In this document: in pieces, positions 22,801 through 34,650 of the stretch
Layout: every line of letters begins with the position of its first letter
How positions within the stretch are numbered: the stretch's first letter is position 1
Origin: Uranotaenia lowii
Taxonomy: Eukaryota; Arthropoda; Insecta; Diptera; Culicidae
Reading direction: 5' to 3'
Assembly (NCBI RefSeq): GCF_029784155.1
Contig: NC_073693.1
Coordinates: 236,286,447-236,350,446, forward strand
Length of the DNA: 64,000 nt
The notes under the pieces: generated by a model
Told to the model about the DNA's origin: nothing
Database searches by the model: none
The model's input: only the letters and a program-made list of their open reading frames with translations
Program-made: the position numbers and the translations under genes

Positions 22801-24502
22801 TCGAAGGATGTTGAATTCGTGGCCTTGTGTAATTTATCAAAACGTTTTTGAATGTGATGTTGAGCACTTAGAATAACAAAAAACACAAAATAAAATTGAG
22901 ACTGAAATTGATTTCTTTAAGAATATTTCACATCAGCACAATTTTTTGTAAATCAAAATTTAAGTTAAAAAATAGAGAATACTAGGTTTAAGATTTTAAT
23001 TTGTTAATTTTGATGCCCATCGTTAGTCATGATACATGGCTTCAAACTTGTTGATGCATAAAATTAGTATTCGATGAATTAATTTTAAATTTAAAATGTT
23101 TCAAATTCTGAATTGGTTTTGTTACACTGCTGGATGAAACCCATTCTCAAGACGAGGTAGAGTTTTTGTATATCAAGTTTAGATTTTCAATGATAATGGT
23201 TAATTGCATTGCTAATCGGAATTTACAATTAAAAACTAGTTTCAATTCGTGAACGGCTTATATGTATGTAATTTCGTAAAACAAAATGTCTCAAGCCTAG
23301 GGTGATTTAAGATTAATTCCCGCCGGAGGCGAGAAAAATTTCCGAATTTCTTGTTGACATTTATTTAACATCTTAAATTTCTCTTTACTTTTTTGAAAAT
23401 TTTACTTGGAAAAAAATCTTCCAAGGAGGAGGGGGGGGGGGGTCTTAGAAGCTCCGTTTTGGTCCAAAACTCATGCATGATTTGTAGTAGAATTTTTAAG
23501 TAACGTTTTTTAAATTGAATATTTTGTACTGAAAAATCAACAACTTTTTTGTTTCTTCTGTGAAACAAAAATGTTGTTGTTCTGTGCCAATTTATAAATT
23601 TTCTAAAGGAAATTTTTCGCTGAAATACTTTGGCGAATATCATAACTTCGTATCTTTCTAGACAAAAAAGTTATTAGCTGTTTTACAGGTTATGTCTTTT
23701 GGCATTGATAAACAATAAATTTAATTGGCACCACTGCTTGTGCCCCGCGAAGTATAGCATGAATAGTGGTCATGTAATATCTCGCTAGGCACCCAACAAT
23801 CCATCTTGTTGAAATTCTGTAAATTATGTATTTTTTATGATTTTGAAATCATGCACACAATCTCAATGCAATGATTTCATTCGGAACTTCAAATTAAAAA
23901 ACACGCCATTTGAAGAAAAAAGAGGCTTCACGACAAAACTTAAATGAATTGTAAAAAAAAAATTTCTCGAAAATGAGCACAGAAAAATATCACTATGGAA
24001 CTTTTGAATGAAAGTGAGAAACACCATCGCATCAGTTCTAATAAAAAATAAGGTTTTCCTCAAAAAACAGTTCAAATCTTTTTACGAACCATAGAAAGAT
24101 TTCCGAAAATTTTCGTTTTTAATAAATTAAAGGGAAGCAAATGATGTTTCCTTTTTGTAAAAAAAAGAATATTCGCTTTTATCCTTGTTTAGTTTTGTTT
24201 TTTTGTCAAAAATTTGTTGTTATAAATAGTTAGGTGAAGCTATACAAACTATTACTAAATTAATTAATTACCAAATTAAAAGCGGCCCGTTGCTTCAAAA
24301 GGCTGCTCATCCCTGCTATACAGGATATCGCCCAATACATAACTGGAAAATATGTAGTTTTTGCCGAGTTGCGTATTGACGTCGAGTGCTGAAAAAATCG
24401 AGTTTTGAAACGAGTTGCTAACATAATTTTGTGCAAATAGGAAAATCTTTCTCGAAAATCCGTTAATAAACTTACAGGAAGCGCGTATCAAATAATGATC
24501 GC
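19854..24502. other. AT-rich DNA with no supported gene
   Basis: Strongly AT-rich with many 'AAATTTGAAATC'-like words. A diverged duplication is the only structure noted (separate entry). A 14-G run lies at ~23428. Short open frames such as 21300-21527 and 23365-23643 lack any recognisable feature. Confidence 0.5.
20340..22860. repeat. Diverged direct duplication, about 2.2 kb apart
   Basis: Sequence around 20355-20620 reappears at about 22550-22840. Examples are GAATTCAAAATTACT followed by AGTCTT and GGAAAGTTGA, then, in the same order, a run containing AACTCGAA/AGCTCGAA and CTCGTGTATTGCAA/CTTGTGTAATTT. Identity is low with indels. It is likely two copies of an old non-coding repeat family. 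Confidence 0.4.
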
Positions 24503-24510
24503 ATGTGGAC

Positions 24511-24892
24511 CTAGGTTGCTGAAATAAAACTTGTGTTCAAGCGAAAAAATAATCTGACTTTCTGTGATTTTACCCAAAAATTCTGTGATAATTTTCTATT
24601 ATGATATTTTAACTCATTTCATTGAGAAGCCATGACAAACTAGGTATTTTATAAATTGTACTAGAGAAAAATCAATCTTATTAACACATCATATCAGCTT
24701 TTCCAAATTCTAAGTTAGAAATCCAAAATTTGTATATGCATAAAAAACTATCATTTTACAAATACGTACATAATTTAAAATATAAGTGAAATCTGTTGAA
24801 TATTTTCAAAATTCTGTGTCACAGTTTCTGTGATAAAAATTTGCCTCAAATTTTGTGAAATTATAGATTTTCCAGTGATTTCAGCAACCTTG
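24511..24892. mobile_element. hAT-type MITE, 382 bp
   Basis: The left end CTAGGTTGCTGAAAT and the reverse complement of the right end CAAGGTTGCTGAAAT match in 14 of 15 positions. Flanking 8-bp sites ATGTGGAC (24503-24510) and GTGTGGAC (24893-24900) match in 7 of 8 positions and have T at 2 and A at 7, as expected for hAT. The interior is non-coding with repeated TTCTGTGAT words near both ends. Confidence 0.75.
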
Positions 24893-24900
24893 GTGTGGAC

Positions 24901-26440
24901 TGCCATGCCAAACGACTGAAATTTTAATTTCCAGTGTGACATGGACAGTAACTTTCAACACTGAAAAGTAGAACTTTTCAACACTGTTTTCAGTGGCAAA
25001 ATGTTCAATTTTCAGCATTAAATTGCATAATCATACTTATGTATACAAGCAAAGAATCAGAAGGATTAACCCCGCACTACTAGCCGGATTCAAGCCCCGC
25101 AATATATTTTTTTCGCCTCGGTTACCATTCCGACCAACACGTTTCACTCTCAATGTTCGCCTTTTCCACTTGAACCACCATCCTTTTGCTAATGGATTTT
25201 TTCCGGCGCTTTCCCACCCCATCGACCACCTCAAAGCGAGTAATAGTGCTGCTTTTTTGCGTTTTTTCTCCCAATCTTTTTTTTTTCAATTTCCCACCAG
25301 TTCAGCATTATGTTTTCCTTGGGGGCTTTGGCAGTGTTTTATTTTTCATTTTTTTTTTCTTCAAGTAACGCTCCACGCCACGGTGCAAATGCAAGTCACT
25401 TACACTGCTGGTGAACTGGCGTATAAAATAAAGTATGTCAACAATTAACACTACTTTTCCGGACCACTCTCTGGCTAGCTTTCTTGCTTGCTTGCTCGGA
25501 ACGAAGGAGCGAGCGAACGAACGGGGCCATTTGTTGCAATTGCCTCGGTCAAACACTTTCCACTTGCCAAGGGCGGAGAATTAGTTTTAAATCCCCTTTC
25601 GAACGGCTCAAGTGGAGGACTTGAACAATTCAGCGGGAAAAATAATGAAATGTTTTCTTCCCCGCCATTATCCAGTTTAAGGAATATCTGATTCGGAGTT
25701 AATCTGTATGTAGTGCTTAGCCTTCAAACTTATCAGTTATTTGTTTGGAAATGCACCATATTTAGTTTCCTTTTAAAAACAAACTCCATCTAAAAAAGAA
25801 ATCTATCATGCACGTCAAGCCTGCCAATGTATTTATAAAAAGTTTAACCATCATTAACGAATTTATAAATGATTTTTAAATCCTCTTGATTCCTTAATTG
25901 CCTAAAGTTTCAAGTGAAATTTCAAGCTTCCAGCAAACCTTTTCAACAAACGAAGGAAGTCAATAGCAGCTTTCAGCATTGCGTCAAATTCAGGGCGGAT
26001 TGAAAGCTTAGTGGATAAACACTAAATTGCTGCTTCATTTAAGTAAGGTTTGACTAAGTTTTCACATGAAGTTACAAATGTATCAAACCACAATCATTTG
26101 TCAGAGAACTCCTGCAATGTATGAATCTCATTTGACTCAAATAGCGTTTAAATGCCCCATTCCCCCCAATTTTGTCATTATTTATTTTGTTAACTGTTGT
26201 CGCGTCGTGACGTTTGACATCAATCCTTCACATAACAATCACCAATCAATCAGGAAAATATGTATATTTCAATATTGAATCTATGGACATAACTTCTTGT
26301 TTTGTACGCAATCAAATGTATTTTTTTAACACGGTTTACTCAAAAAACAACAGCCACTTGTAATGGGTCATCTACAATATGGGTGGCAGCGAAAAGGATC
26401 ATGTTGAATTTCGAAAACCGACCTAATTAATTTTGTATAT
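24901..26440. other. Moderately GC-richer DNA, no supported gene
   Basis: 24990-25690 is less AT-rich and opens frames on both strands (24993-25448 on +, 151 codons), but the translation is low-complexity, with F-rich runs from T tracts. No splice-bounded exon or domain is recognised. Confidence 0.45.
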
Positions 26441-26458
26441 TGGCCCAAAAAAACTACC

Positions 26459-26673
26459 CTGTGAAAAATTTCAGTTCAATCGAAGCGCTCGAAGTTTCGA
26501 TTCTAAGGGTCACAAAATCGTAAATTTGGCATCAAAATTTAAATTTTGATTTTCCCGATTCCTCTTGGTCTTTCGTTAGGTGATTTTTGAGGGTCACAAA
26601 ATCGGAAATTTGAGCGCTTTGAGGCACGCTTAAAGCAAATTCGATTGAGCTGAAATTTTGGACAGGTCAGTTC
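26459..26673. repeat. Foldback repeat
   Basis: CTGTGAAAAATTTCAGTTCA (26459 on) is complementary to the right arm, which ends near 26673 (AAATTTCAGCTCAATCGAA on the minus strand). GCGCTC and AGGGTCACAAAATCG occur in both arms; the latter is also a direct repeat at ~26506 and ~26594. It is a non-coding foldback or MITE relic without defined target duplications. Confidence 0.6.
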
Positions 26674-26699
26674 TTTGGAACCAAATTTTCCTGTGCATA

Positions 26700-27477
26700 C
26701 ATTTCCGCCTTAATAAATATGTCAATTCAAATTGTTTCTCAAAAGTCCTAAACTTCAGAAAAATTGGGCTCAGCCATGCTTCCGAAAATCAATCATTTTC
26801 ACTGAGCCATGCTTGACTACATTCAGAGCCAAAAAATCAAAGCAGTCAAATTTTCCTTCTTCAACCAAATCATACAAACAATCATGCATGACAACGACGC
26901 TTCTGTATTTGAAACACTTTTGCGATACATGATGAGGTAAAAAAGGACGCAGACTATCAGCAACGAACGTCTCGATGCTGATTTCCTTCCCCTAACGACT
27001 TTCAACCGTTAGGATCATAACTGATATGTATCAGTTCTGAGCGATCTATGTAGGCTATCAGATGATTTTTTATTTTTCGTTTTGCCTAGAAGGACAAAAT
27101 CATGACTAGGTAACCGCAATGAACTGTCCAGCATGTGCTACAGCTTTTTTGAACATGTGGTCCTGGTATTTATTCAGATTTTTCCTTTTGAAACATTGGT
27201 GCGAGGACAGACGTTCGGGAATGATTGAGGGAGCGACGTTCAAAATGTATCACCAAGTATGTCGATCACCGTCGATTAGCCACGTGACGAATAGCAACGG
27301 TAGCCTCCGGTGGGGCATGGTATATCTTCTTGTATCAAGTTAGTGTTGATTTTCGACATATATTCAATGGGTACTTTTACCACGTGCGTATCACAGCACT
27401 CAGAGGTAGCATCATTCTAGCTAGAAACCATTCCTGATTGCTTTTCTTGAGCGATTTTCCGACCACACTGGGCTCAG
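26700..27477. other. No supported gene
   Basis: Between 26930 and 27470 base composition becomes more balanced, suggesting an eroded coding or element fragment. I could not match it to a family in any frame. Confidence 0.4.
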
Positions 27478-28491
27478 CATTGGTTAAATATTTTTTTTAT
27501 CTTTATTTAAGAGGTTTTCAGCCGCAGGCTGGTTCGCCTCTGTAAAAGTTGTATTATATACTTAAGAATTACAGGTCGTCATACAAACTTAATTCTTTGA
27601 GAAATTCTAGAAATTTTTTTTCATTCACTGGGTCATTGGAAAGTGCGTTGCGGATAGATTGGTCAATATCGTATGTTTCTCTGGTGCCATGGAAACCGGG
27701 ACATTCTGTGATGATGTGTTCTACCGTAAGTCTCGTGTTGCACTGCTCGCAAATCGGTGTGGATCCTCCCTCTAAAGTGTGTCGATGGGTAAGCCTTGTG
27801 TGTCCAACGCGTAATCGTGATAATATTGTTTGGTCTTTTCTGTTTTTCTGATCAGTCCAGATGTTAGGGTTCCCCTTGATTTTAGCCAAAAAAAAGATTT
27901 CTATTGGAAGACCAGATGTTCGTCCAAGCTCGCCAGATCATGTTTTTGATCCACAAATGAAGGTCTGAGGCTGGGATATTCGTAGGATTCGGTTGTTCAT
28001 CTCTACCAAGTGATGCAAGTCTATCTGCTTCCTAGTTGCCATGAATTCCGGTATGGCCTGGTATCCAGCAGAAGGTAATATTCGGTGGTTGAAGTTTTTG
28101 TATCCTTTGAATCCAAGGGTGCCGATTTTTTGGGTTTTCCAAGGCACTCAAAGCGCTAGCGGAGTCTGTGAAAACGACGGTATTCCCAGAAGATGTATCT
28201 TGGTGACTGATTGCAAGTAATAGGGCCGCAACTTCAGCAGAGAATACAGATACTTGTCCGGGTAAGTTATGTGCTATTGCCACAGAGGGCCGTAAAGGCC
28301 TGCTCCTACTTTATCTGATGATTTTGAGCCATCGGTGAAAAATTTGTCAAAAAAGAAAAAATTTTGCTCTACAATCGAATTGTAATGGGCAATTACTTTT
28401 CTGCAAGGGTCTCCAGCACGAACGTTTTTTTTTTTATTTCACAGTTAATCTTTATTTTGGCCTGCATTCCACCTTAGACATTGGTTAAATA
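27478..28491 (-). mobile_element. Composite retroposition unit with 13-bp target duplications
   Basis: CATTGGTTAAATA occurs at 27478-27490 and again at 28479-28491, flanking the RNase H LINE fragment plus an extra 54 nt (28425-28478). On the minus strand those 54 nt contain AATAAA about 20 nt before an 11-A run, that is, the 3' end of another polyadenylated RNA. It sits immediately 5' of the truncated LINE. The simplest reading is one insertion event in which the reverse transcriptase switched templates. Confidence 0.6.
27491..28424 (-). pseudogene. 5'-truncated LINE: RNase H domain and C-terminus
   Basis: On the minus strand the translation begins with a short linker and then an RNase H domain: FTDGSK (first catalytic Asp, ~28335), SAEVAALLLAI (Glu), VVFTDSASALSAL (Asp), WIPGHTGIHGN and EADRLA (fourth acidic residue). 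A C-terminal region follows with LSRLRVGHTRLTH and the zinc-like CEQC..(H)..C segment in CEQCNTRLTVEHIITECPGF. RNase H after reverse transcriptase is typical of I-, Loa- and R1-related lineages and absent from the Jockey element upstream. The frame is broken near 28285, by a TAG at 28029-28031 between HGN and EAD, and near 27890. The 3' end has AATAAAG and a short A tail (T run 27491-27498 on +). The reverse transcriptase is missing. Confidence 0.85.
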
Positions 28492-28900
28492 GTTTGTAAG
28501 TATTTTTAGCGTATTTAAAATAATTTACTAGTACATGAAATAAAATATCATCCAAAGTATGCGTAAAATTCGAAACCGAGCAACACACTTCTATTTGGAG
28601 AGTTTTCACCATGTACCTACTAATTGATTGACTGGTCTGAGACATTGCACAATGGGAAAAAGTGTATAAACCGCGTAAAAATTCAATATCTTCCCTTCGA
28701 CACGAACTAAACCTACGAAAATATTTATACTTTCCTTTTGTAAAAATGTCCGGAAAATCAATAAGACAAAGTTTCACTTTAGTTTTAGACGCCGCACGAG
28801 CTTACGGACCCTTTATTTCCCTAAATTTCCAAATTTCCATGTATTTAGTAAACAATTCAGAAAACACTGATTAAGACTAAAATATTTTTAACAAAAATAG
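28492..28900. other. No supported gene
   Basis: A 110-codon minus-strand frame (28777-28445) crosses the proposed insertion junction at 28479, so it is likely fortuitous. Nothing else is recognised. Confidence 0.4.
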
Positions 28901-28904
28901 ACAT

Positions 28905-29290
28905 CTTACGTGTATTTTTCCACGGAATCAAATAAAGCCTATTCGAGCAGCCACACGCTTTGAAAGATGAAGTTATGGCTGAGTTTAGCCTTGATTCCTC
29001 TAAACATTTAAATAAGTTATAAAAACAGTAAGATCAGACTTGAAAATTTTGAACCAAATGTGAAATACTTTATCTTGTGTGACTATTTTCGAGAAATCGA
29101 ATGGAGGCTAGCTATATGAGCAACCGCACGCATCCAAAAATGGAGCTATGGCTAAATTTCAATGCATTTTTTAAATATTGTAGAAATGCATATTTGGACT
29201 TCAAAATTTTAAATCAAAAGAGACTTATAATATGTGATTTTTTCTGAAGAAACAAATGAAGTTTGTTCGAGCCACCAAACATTATTCTCA
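28905..29290. repeat. Tandem repeat, about 160-bp period, 2-3 units
   Basis: Units start near 28916, 29085 and 29236. Each has a 'TTTTCGAGAAATCGAATGRAG'-like start, a 'TCGAGCAGCCACACGC'-like segment, 'ATGGAGCTATGGCTRA' and 'ACTTGAAAATTTTGAACCAA'. The third unit breaks off into a LINE fragment. Confidence 0.65.
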
Positions 29291-29390
29291 AAAGGTGCAG
29301 TATTTGAAGGAACAAGTTCTGGTATCGTCGACTCAGTGCTTTTGAGTATTTCAAGAAAAAAAATGCTTAAGCCGAAATTCACTCGAATGG

Positions 29391-30040
29391 TTGGAAACAG
29401 GACTTTTCTTAAGTCAAAACTTCACGTTAACAGGGGTGCGTTCACTGTATGTCTACTTCATCGATCAACAGAACACCATTCCGAAAATAACAACAACCTT
29501 TCCGGAAATCCAGTGGTCAAATGTGTGGTCTAACATCAGTTTCAGTTTCATCCCAAAAGAAAGCAAATTACAGCTATTTTTACTGTTTAATGACCTTGTA
29601 AACAACAAAAAAAAGTTATTTGAGTACAACATAGGTAGATTGGCAGATAATCTTTGTGAACATTGTCAAACAATTGAATCGAATCGAACGAAATTTGTAT
29701 TCGGTTGAAGAACGTATTGCAACAACGGTAGACAAGAAAATAAATGAAAATAACAAACAAGAAAAAGCCGGCATTTGATAGGTAGCAAAATTGATATCAT
29801 ATTTGATAAAAAAAACTGTAAAAATCCCAGTTTGTATGTGTTGCGAAAAGAGATAAAAGAAAGTAGGTAGAACAACAAAAATTAATTTTCTGAAAATTTC
29901 GGAAATCGGCTTAATTTAATTTATTTTGTATAAGTAGAGTAGAATGATGAAAAGGAATGTAAAAATGAGGAAATATTTAGTCTTGTAGTAAATGAGTGTT
30001 TTAATAATAAATTTTAAACTTAAAAAAAAGAAGAAAAACT
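29391..30040 (+). pseudogene. LINE ORF2 C-terminal fragment
   Basis: The + strand frame 29391-29708 encodes SNISFSFIPKESKLQLFLLF, NDLVNNKKKLFEYNIGRLAD and CEHCQTIESNRTKFVFG. This is the conserved tail of certain LINE ORF2 proteins, where a Cys-rich box near 'C..C......K/H.F..C' follows a 'LF.LND' block. The frame shifts after 29690; VEERIATTVDKKI continues in another frame. An AT-rich 3' region ending in an A-rich stretch (~30021-30040) could be the tail. The polymerase is missing, so it is dead. Confidence 0.55.
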
Positions 30041-30094
30041 CAATTGATGATTATCTACAAAAATTCCATGTTGATCAAAGTTCCCCCAGTTTAC
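30041..30094. mobile_element. Half copy of the CCGTAAACTGGGGG MITE
   Basis: TTGATGATTATCTACAAAAA followed by TTGATCAAAGTTCCCCCAGT and TTACGGTA matches the right end of the element at 45113-46039. Only this end is present, so it is a truncated relic. Confidence 0.7.
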
Positions 30095-30099
30095 GGTAC

Positions 30100-33000
30100 A
30101 TCAGAATCAATAGAAGAAAACTTCAGTTCAATTTGAATTTCTTATCTTAGGTAAAAATTGGAAGAAATTATTATAAAAAATCCCAGTATTACCGATTGGA
30201 CCAATTTAAGCAACTGAAATTGTTTTTTTAAAATAAATTTTCGAAAATTTCAATAATGATCAAAAAGCTAACAATAATTTTGCATTTTTCATATTCATGC
30301 TAATGGTAATAAGGTGACCTTTTTTATTGCCCGTTTTAATAAATTTAATTCCCATTGACTTTCAATGTTTCTCTCCGAGTTCTCCATATTTTTTTCCAAT
30401 TTTAATGATTTCCGGCATTTGCTTCGATATTGTCCGGAAAAAAAATCAGGTGTATTTTTTGTATAGTCTTGACCCCCCCCCCCCCCCCCCCTTTATACGG
30501 CCTTGTTTTAACATTTAAACGATCAGAAAAGGCACTTCTTGAGCAGAAGAGGTAACAAAGTATCTCCATCTAATGCAGAAAAATGTCTTCTTTGCACAAC
30601 AATAATAAATTTTCGCATGATAATACCAGTTTAAGAATGATATTAGCATAAGGACACAGTTTTATGTTAAAAGATTGTCCTTACCTTAGTGTTGAGAATG
30701 TTTTATTTTTTAAAACTGTTCTCAGAACACAATAAAGCCTTCACGGATTGTTTCTAATGCATTTTCAAACATGTATATGCGAAAAAAGGACTAATTTGAA
30801 AGATTATCATTTATGAGTTTTGAGGTTTTGTGTACAAAAGTAAAATTTTCCAGATAATTTCAGATTCTAGATTTATGACACGAATGCCAGAATGATTGTA
30901 AAGTGTCACTAACAAAACTTAATGATAAGCTATCTAACAAAACAGTGATTTTATAAATTTGTATTTTTTGGATTTTGTTGATTGGTATCAAATAAATTGG
31001 GATAGTTTTGTATTTGAATAACGCTTGAGCAAACCAAAAAAAAAATAATTAAAAACCACCAACTTGTATCAAAAGTTAAAAAATAAAGATGACACTCAAA
31101 AATCAGGTCAGAAAAAAATGTGATTCTGAAACTATGAATTCCAAATTAAAATATTTCTATTCTTCATTATTGAATCAGCTTACCACATTCGATTCACAAT
31201 CGGGGTTATCAGGAAAAGAAAGGTATGAAAATCAACATCAAATTAAAAAAATATTTGAAGTTTTGAATCGACTTTTACAATTGCAACAGTGAACAGTTGC
31301 TTTCCGATTGAATTCAATGCATTTTCAAAGTTTAATTTTAATGCTCAGAATGTTCAAAACTTTTTGGAAAAAAAGCAAGTTTAACAGTTTTAAGATGGAC
31401 GTTGATTTTTTACTGAGAGGGAGCTAATTTCAACAGTGCGAGTTAGCATCAGTTTTAATTCATTCCTGAAATACATCGCGATTACGCAGAAAAGTTTAGA
31501 AATCTATAAACTGAAAATATTAGAATTTGCATTAATAGATTCAGTGATAAATATGTGTACCTCTTTTCTTTTCCCTGAAAACCTAAAATACAATCTTAAC
31601 CTTAAAATTCAACCTCACCCGACTTTAAAATCAGAACAATCTGCAGAGTTCAATTTTCTTCCCCCTTAGTCATATCCATTAAAATCCCCATGTAAAGCGG
31701 CAAACATTTGTTATCATCATAAAATTCACTTCAAAACAATTGTAATGAAATCCAACGGAACATTTTCACTCGACTGGCTTGCATGCCACCCACTTCCGAG
31801 GAGCATGTTTCACCTTAGTGAATTTCCTTCTGTTTCTCCTCCCGAAAACCGTCTCCTCATGTCTTCAAAAAGGACGCAGAAATAAAAAAAACCTCTAGCA
31901 AAATGTAAGCAGCACCAGACTATGGAATGGTTCGTGTGCTCAAACTTAGGAAAGTGCGCGCGTGTGTGAGCAAATGTTTGTCTGCAGGGAAAAAATTTAT
32001 GATCCATCATGAAATTTTATTTTATTTAACATGTTCTAACCTTTCGCTCCCGACAAGTCAAACCTCCATCCACTTGACGTGGTTTCTCCCTTTCTCGGTC
32101 TTTGCCACCACCCAATCGAGACTTCCCTTCAGGGGAAGACTTCAATTGTGACACCATCATCTTGTCAAAGTCGAGCTGCTTTTTGAGAGAGCCGGTGGAA
32201 AAAAAAATGAAGCAAAACTGGCTGACTTGTGCCTCGTCATTTGGTGCGTGTAATGACTTTCGAGTGCCTTCACTTGTAAATGTTTTCTTTTAGGTTTTTT
32301 TCTCCTTTTTTTCAAGTTGCTACTCCCGTGCCATGTAGCCTATCAAGTGAACATGTTATTTTCCTTGGGAATGACAATACGTATCTTTTCCTTTGGTGCC
32401 GATACACGGAGCGCATTAGCAAGATTGCTAGTTAATCGATTGTTGATATTGTAAATATGGTAAGGCGATTGCAATTTCAATATCCTGGAAATAATGGCCA
32501 TCCCAGAGAAAAAACATTTTTATCAAATGGTTTACCAGCGCTTTATGTCTTTGTAAGGCAGTATCAAATGTAAAATTTATCAAAGTGTGTTTGTACGATT
32601 TGGCAGGACACCTTTTTCTATGGCGACCGTCAAAATTAGCTTTATTTAGTTTCAAAGAGATCACATGACTCATTGAAAAATAGACATGCGATCTCGCTGA
32701 AACAAAATTTTGACGGTCGCCATGTAGGAGATAGAGAAAATCTATTAAATTTATGGAAACTTCCTGCTTACAAGATGCTTTAAAACTACTCATTCTTTAC
32801 CATTTGAGTACTGTCGTAATGTTTAAGATTGTCGCATTTTCCTTTACATTTTTACTTATGAGTCTTCTTTTGAAATAAACATAAAGCTCTGGCTTGTATT
32901 TCCCTTTTTCCTTTGTTTTGGTTGTCACCACAACAGTGCTGCTTCAAATTGAGTTCTTTGAATTAAATTTCCAGTTTTTGTTTTTCGAAGCCGCCAAATT

Positions 33001-33950
33001 CTGACAGTACATATTTCAGCCGATATAAACATCGTAAAATGGCACTTGTTTTCTTCAATAAGCTGGATCAAACAAGCTTTAGTCTGATGTTCGCCACACA
33101 AAGCTGACAAAAGAAGTCGTTCTGTTAACATTTCGTTTTTACACTTCAAGACCTCGTCAAATCAACTCGTAAAAAAATGAAAACCAGAAGAAACACCTCT
33201 CCCGTGAGCCAAAGTATGGACGACAAATTTTTAAGCCTAATCCGGAGCCAAAAAGTTTCCATTTAGGTTTCTGAAGCAGAGTTTCTGGTTTTCCTACAAA
33301 AGATAACTGTAAGTCAGTCATTCTTTGAGTTGAACAAGAAACAGAAGGCAAAAAGCTGAGACGGAAAACGCGTAAAACATAACGAAAACAATCTTCTTTC
33401 AATTTCCGACCGCCTACACGCTCGGCGCGCGCGATTTTAATGAAGCACTTTCATTTTGATGTTTTTGTTTTCGTTAGGCCTCTCGCAAAATCGACAGCTT
33501 CCTGTTGGGAGGGGGGAAACGCGTTTTGTAAGGGGGGATGAATGCAGATGCTACACATCGCGAGCTCGTTAACCTTACTTGGTTATAGGAAAAATTATAG
33601 GAAATTAGCATCCCCTTGTTAGGCCTGTTTTGTTTAAAATAAATTTAAATTTAACCACACTTGTTTAAGTTTATAAAAATTTCCAATGTTTTGTCAAAGC
33701 TAGAAAAAGATGTATTTTGATTTCATTTCGAGAATTAGATCTCTGAAATCTTCAAAACAAAATTTTTGTTCATTATTTTGAACAGTTTCTTACATGATCA
33801 ATTAAAAGTCGTAACAACAAAAATTTACAAAAATTTAAATTTTTTAAAAGCAATAATCTTAACTTAAATTGAAGAATAAAAGATGGAAAATAAAAAAACT
33901 CATGAAATCAAGCTATCCTTTTCAAATATTTTCTAATCTTGAATATATTG
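30100..33950. other. No supported gene; includes GC-richer, repeat-poor DNA
   Basis: A 20-C run lies at 30474-30493. 31740-33600 is less AT-rich and looks single-copy, with scattered open frames on both strands (32428-32793 minus, 121 codons) that show no domain. An inverted pair near 32605-32640 and 32700-32720 (TTTGACGGTCGCCAT and its complement) is present. Confidence 0.45.
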
Positions 33951-34650
33951 AACATCAGGATCTGGATCCTAGAACAAATGTGGAATAAAGATCAGCTTCA
34001 GTGTCTGTGATCAGCATAAAAATACGAAATATGAATCCGTCAGCAGCATCCGAGATTGTGACCCAGCATCTTAGTCAGGAATCAAGATCAATAGTCAGTA
34101 TACGGATTAGGGTTTGGTTTCAGGATTCAAAATCTGTGCCCAAAATTTAGCTTAGAATCCAGGATGAAGATCAGAATCCAGAACCTAAATTTAGTATCAG
34201 GATCAAAATCCAAGTTTAAGAACCAATATAAACAAAGATCGGAATCAAGGATCCAAAATACGCAATCAGAATCAGCTTAAGGTATGGGATCAGCAGCAGA
34301 ATTTTTGATCAGAATCACGATTCAGAATTCAGGTTCAGAAACCTTATGGAGTATCAGAACACGGGATTTATTTTATTTCTTTTTATAGTTTCCCGTCTCA
34401 CGAACATACTTTTGCTAAATTCACTCGGTCCATGGCAAACGTTCTTCGGAATATGGGATCAAGATCCAAAATGATTATCAACGAGGATCGAGGATTGAGA
34501 TTAGAAACCTGATCAAAGTATAGGAACCAGGAGCAGAAACCGAGATCAGGATCTAAGATCTAGGATTAAGCTCAAGATCAGTATAAAAAAATAATATCTA
34601 GATATAGGAGCAGGATATAGAATCCAAGATTAACATTCAAGATTCAGCGC
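33950..34650. repeat. Degenerate short-period repeat of GATCAG and GAATC words
   Basis: Roughly 600 bp dominated by imperfect iterations such as AGGATCAAAATCCA, GGAATCAAGGATCC and CAGAATCACGATTCAG. It is interrupted at ~34360-34445 by an unrelated segment. An old, decayed simple satellite. Confidence 0.65.

Noticed and set aside
24993..25448. 151-codon frame on +
   Set aside because: Phenylalanine-rich runs come from T tracts; frames on the opposite strand are also open.
28445..28777. 110-codon frame on minus
   Set aside because: It crosses the proposed 13-bp target duplication and insertion junction, so continuity is fortuitous.
33950..34650. CRISPR-like spaced repeats
   Set aside because: Words are degenerate, unequal in spacing and without unique spacers; the organism is eukaryotic.
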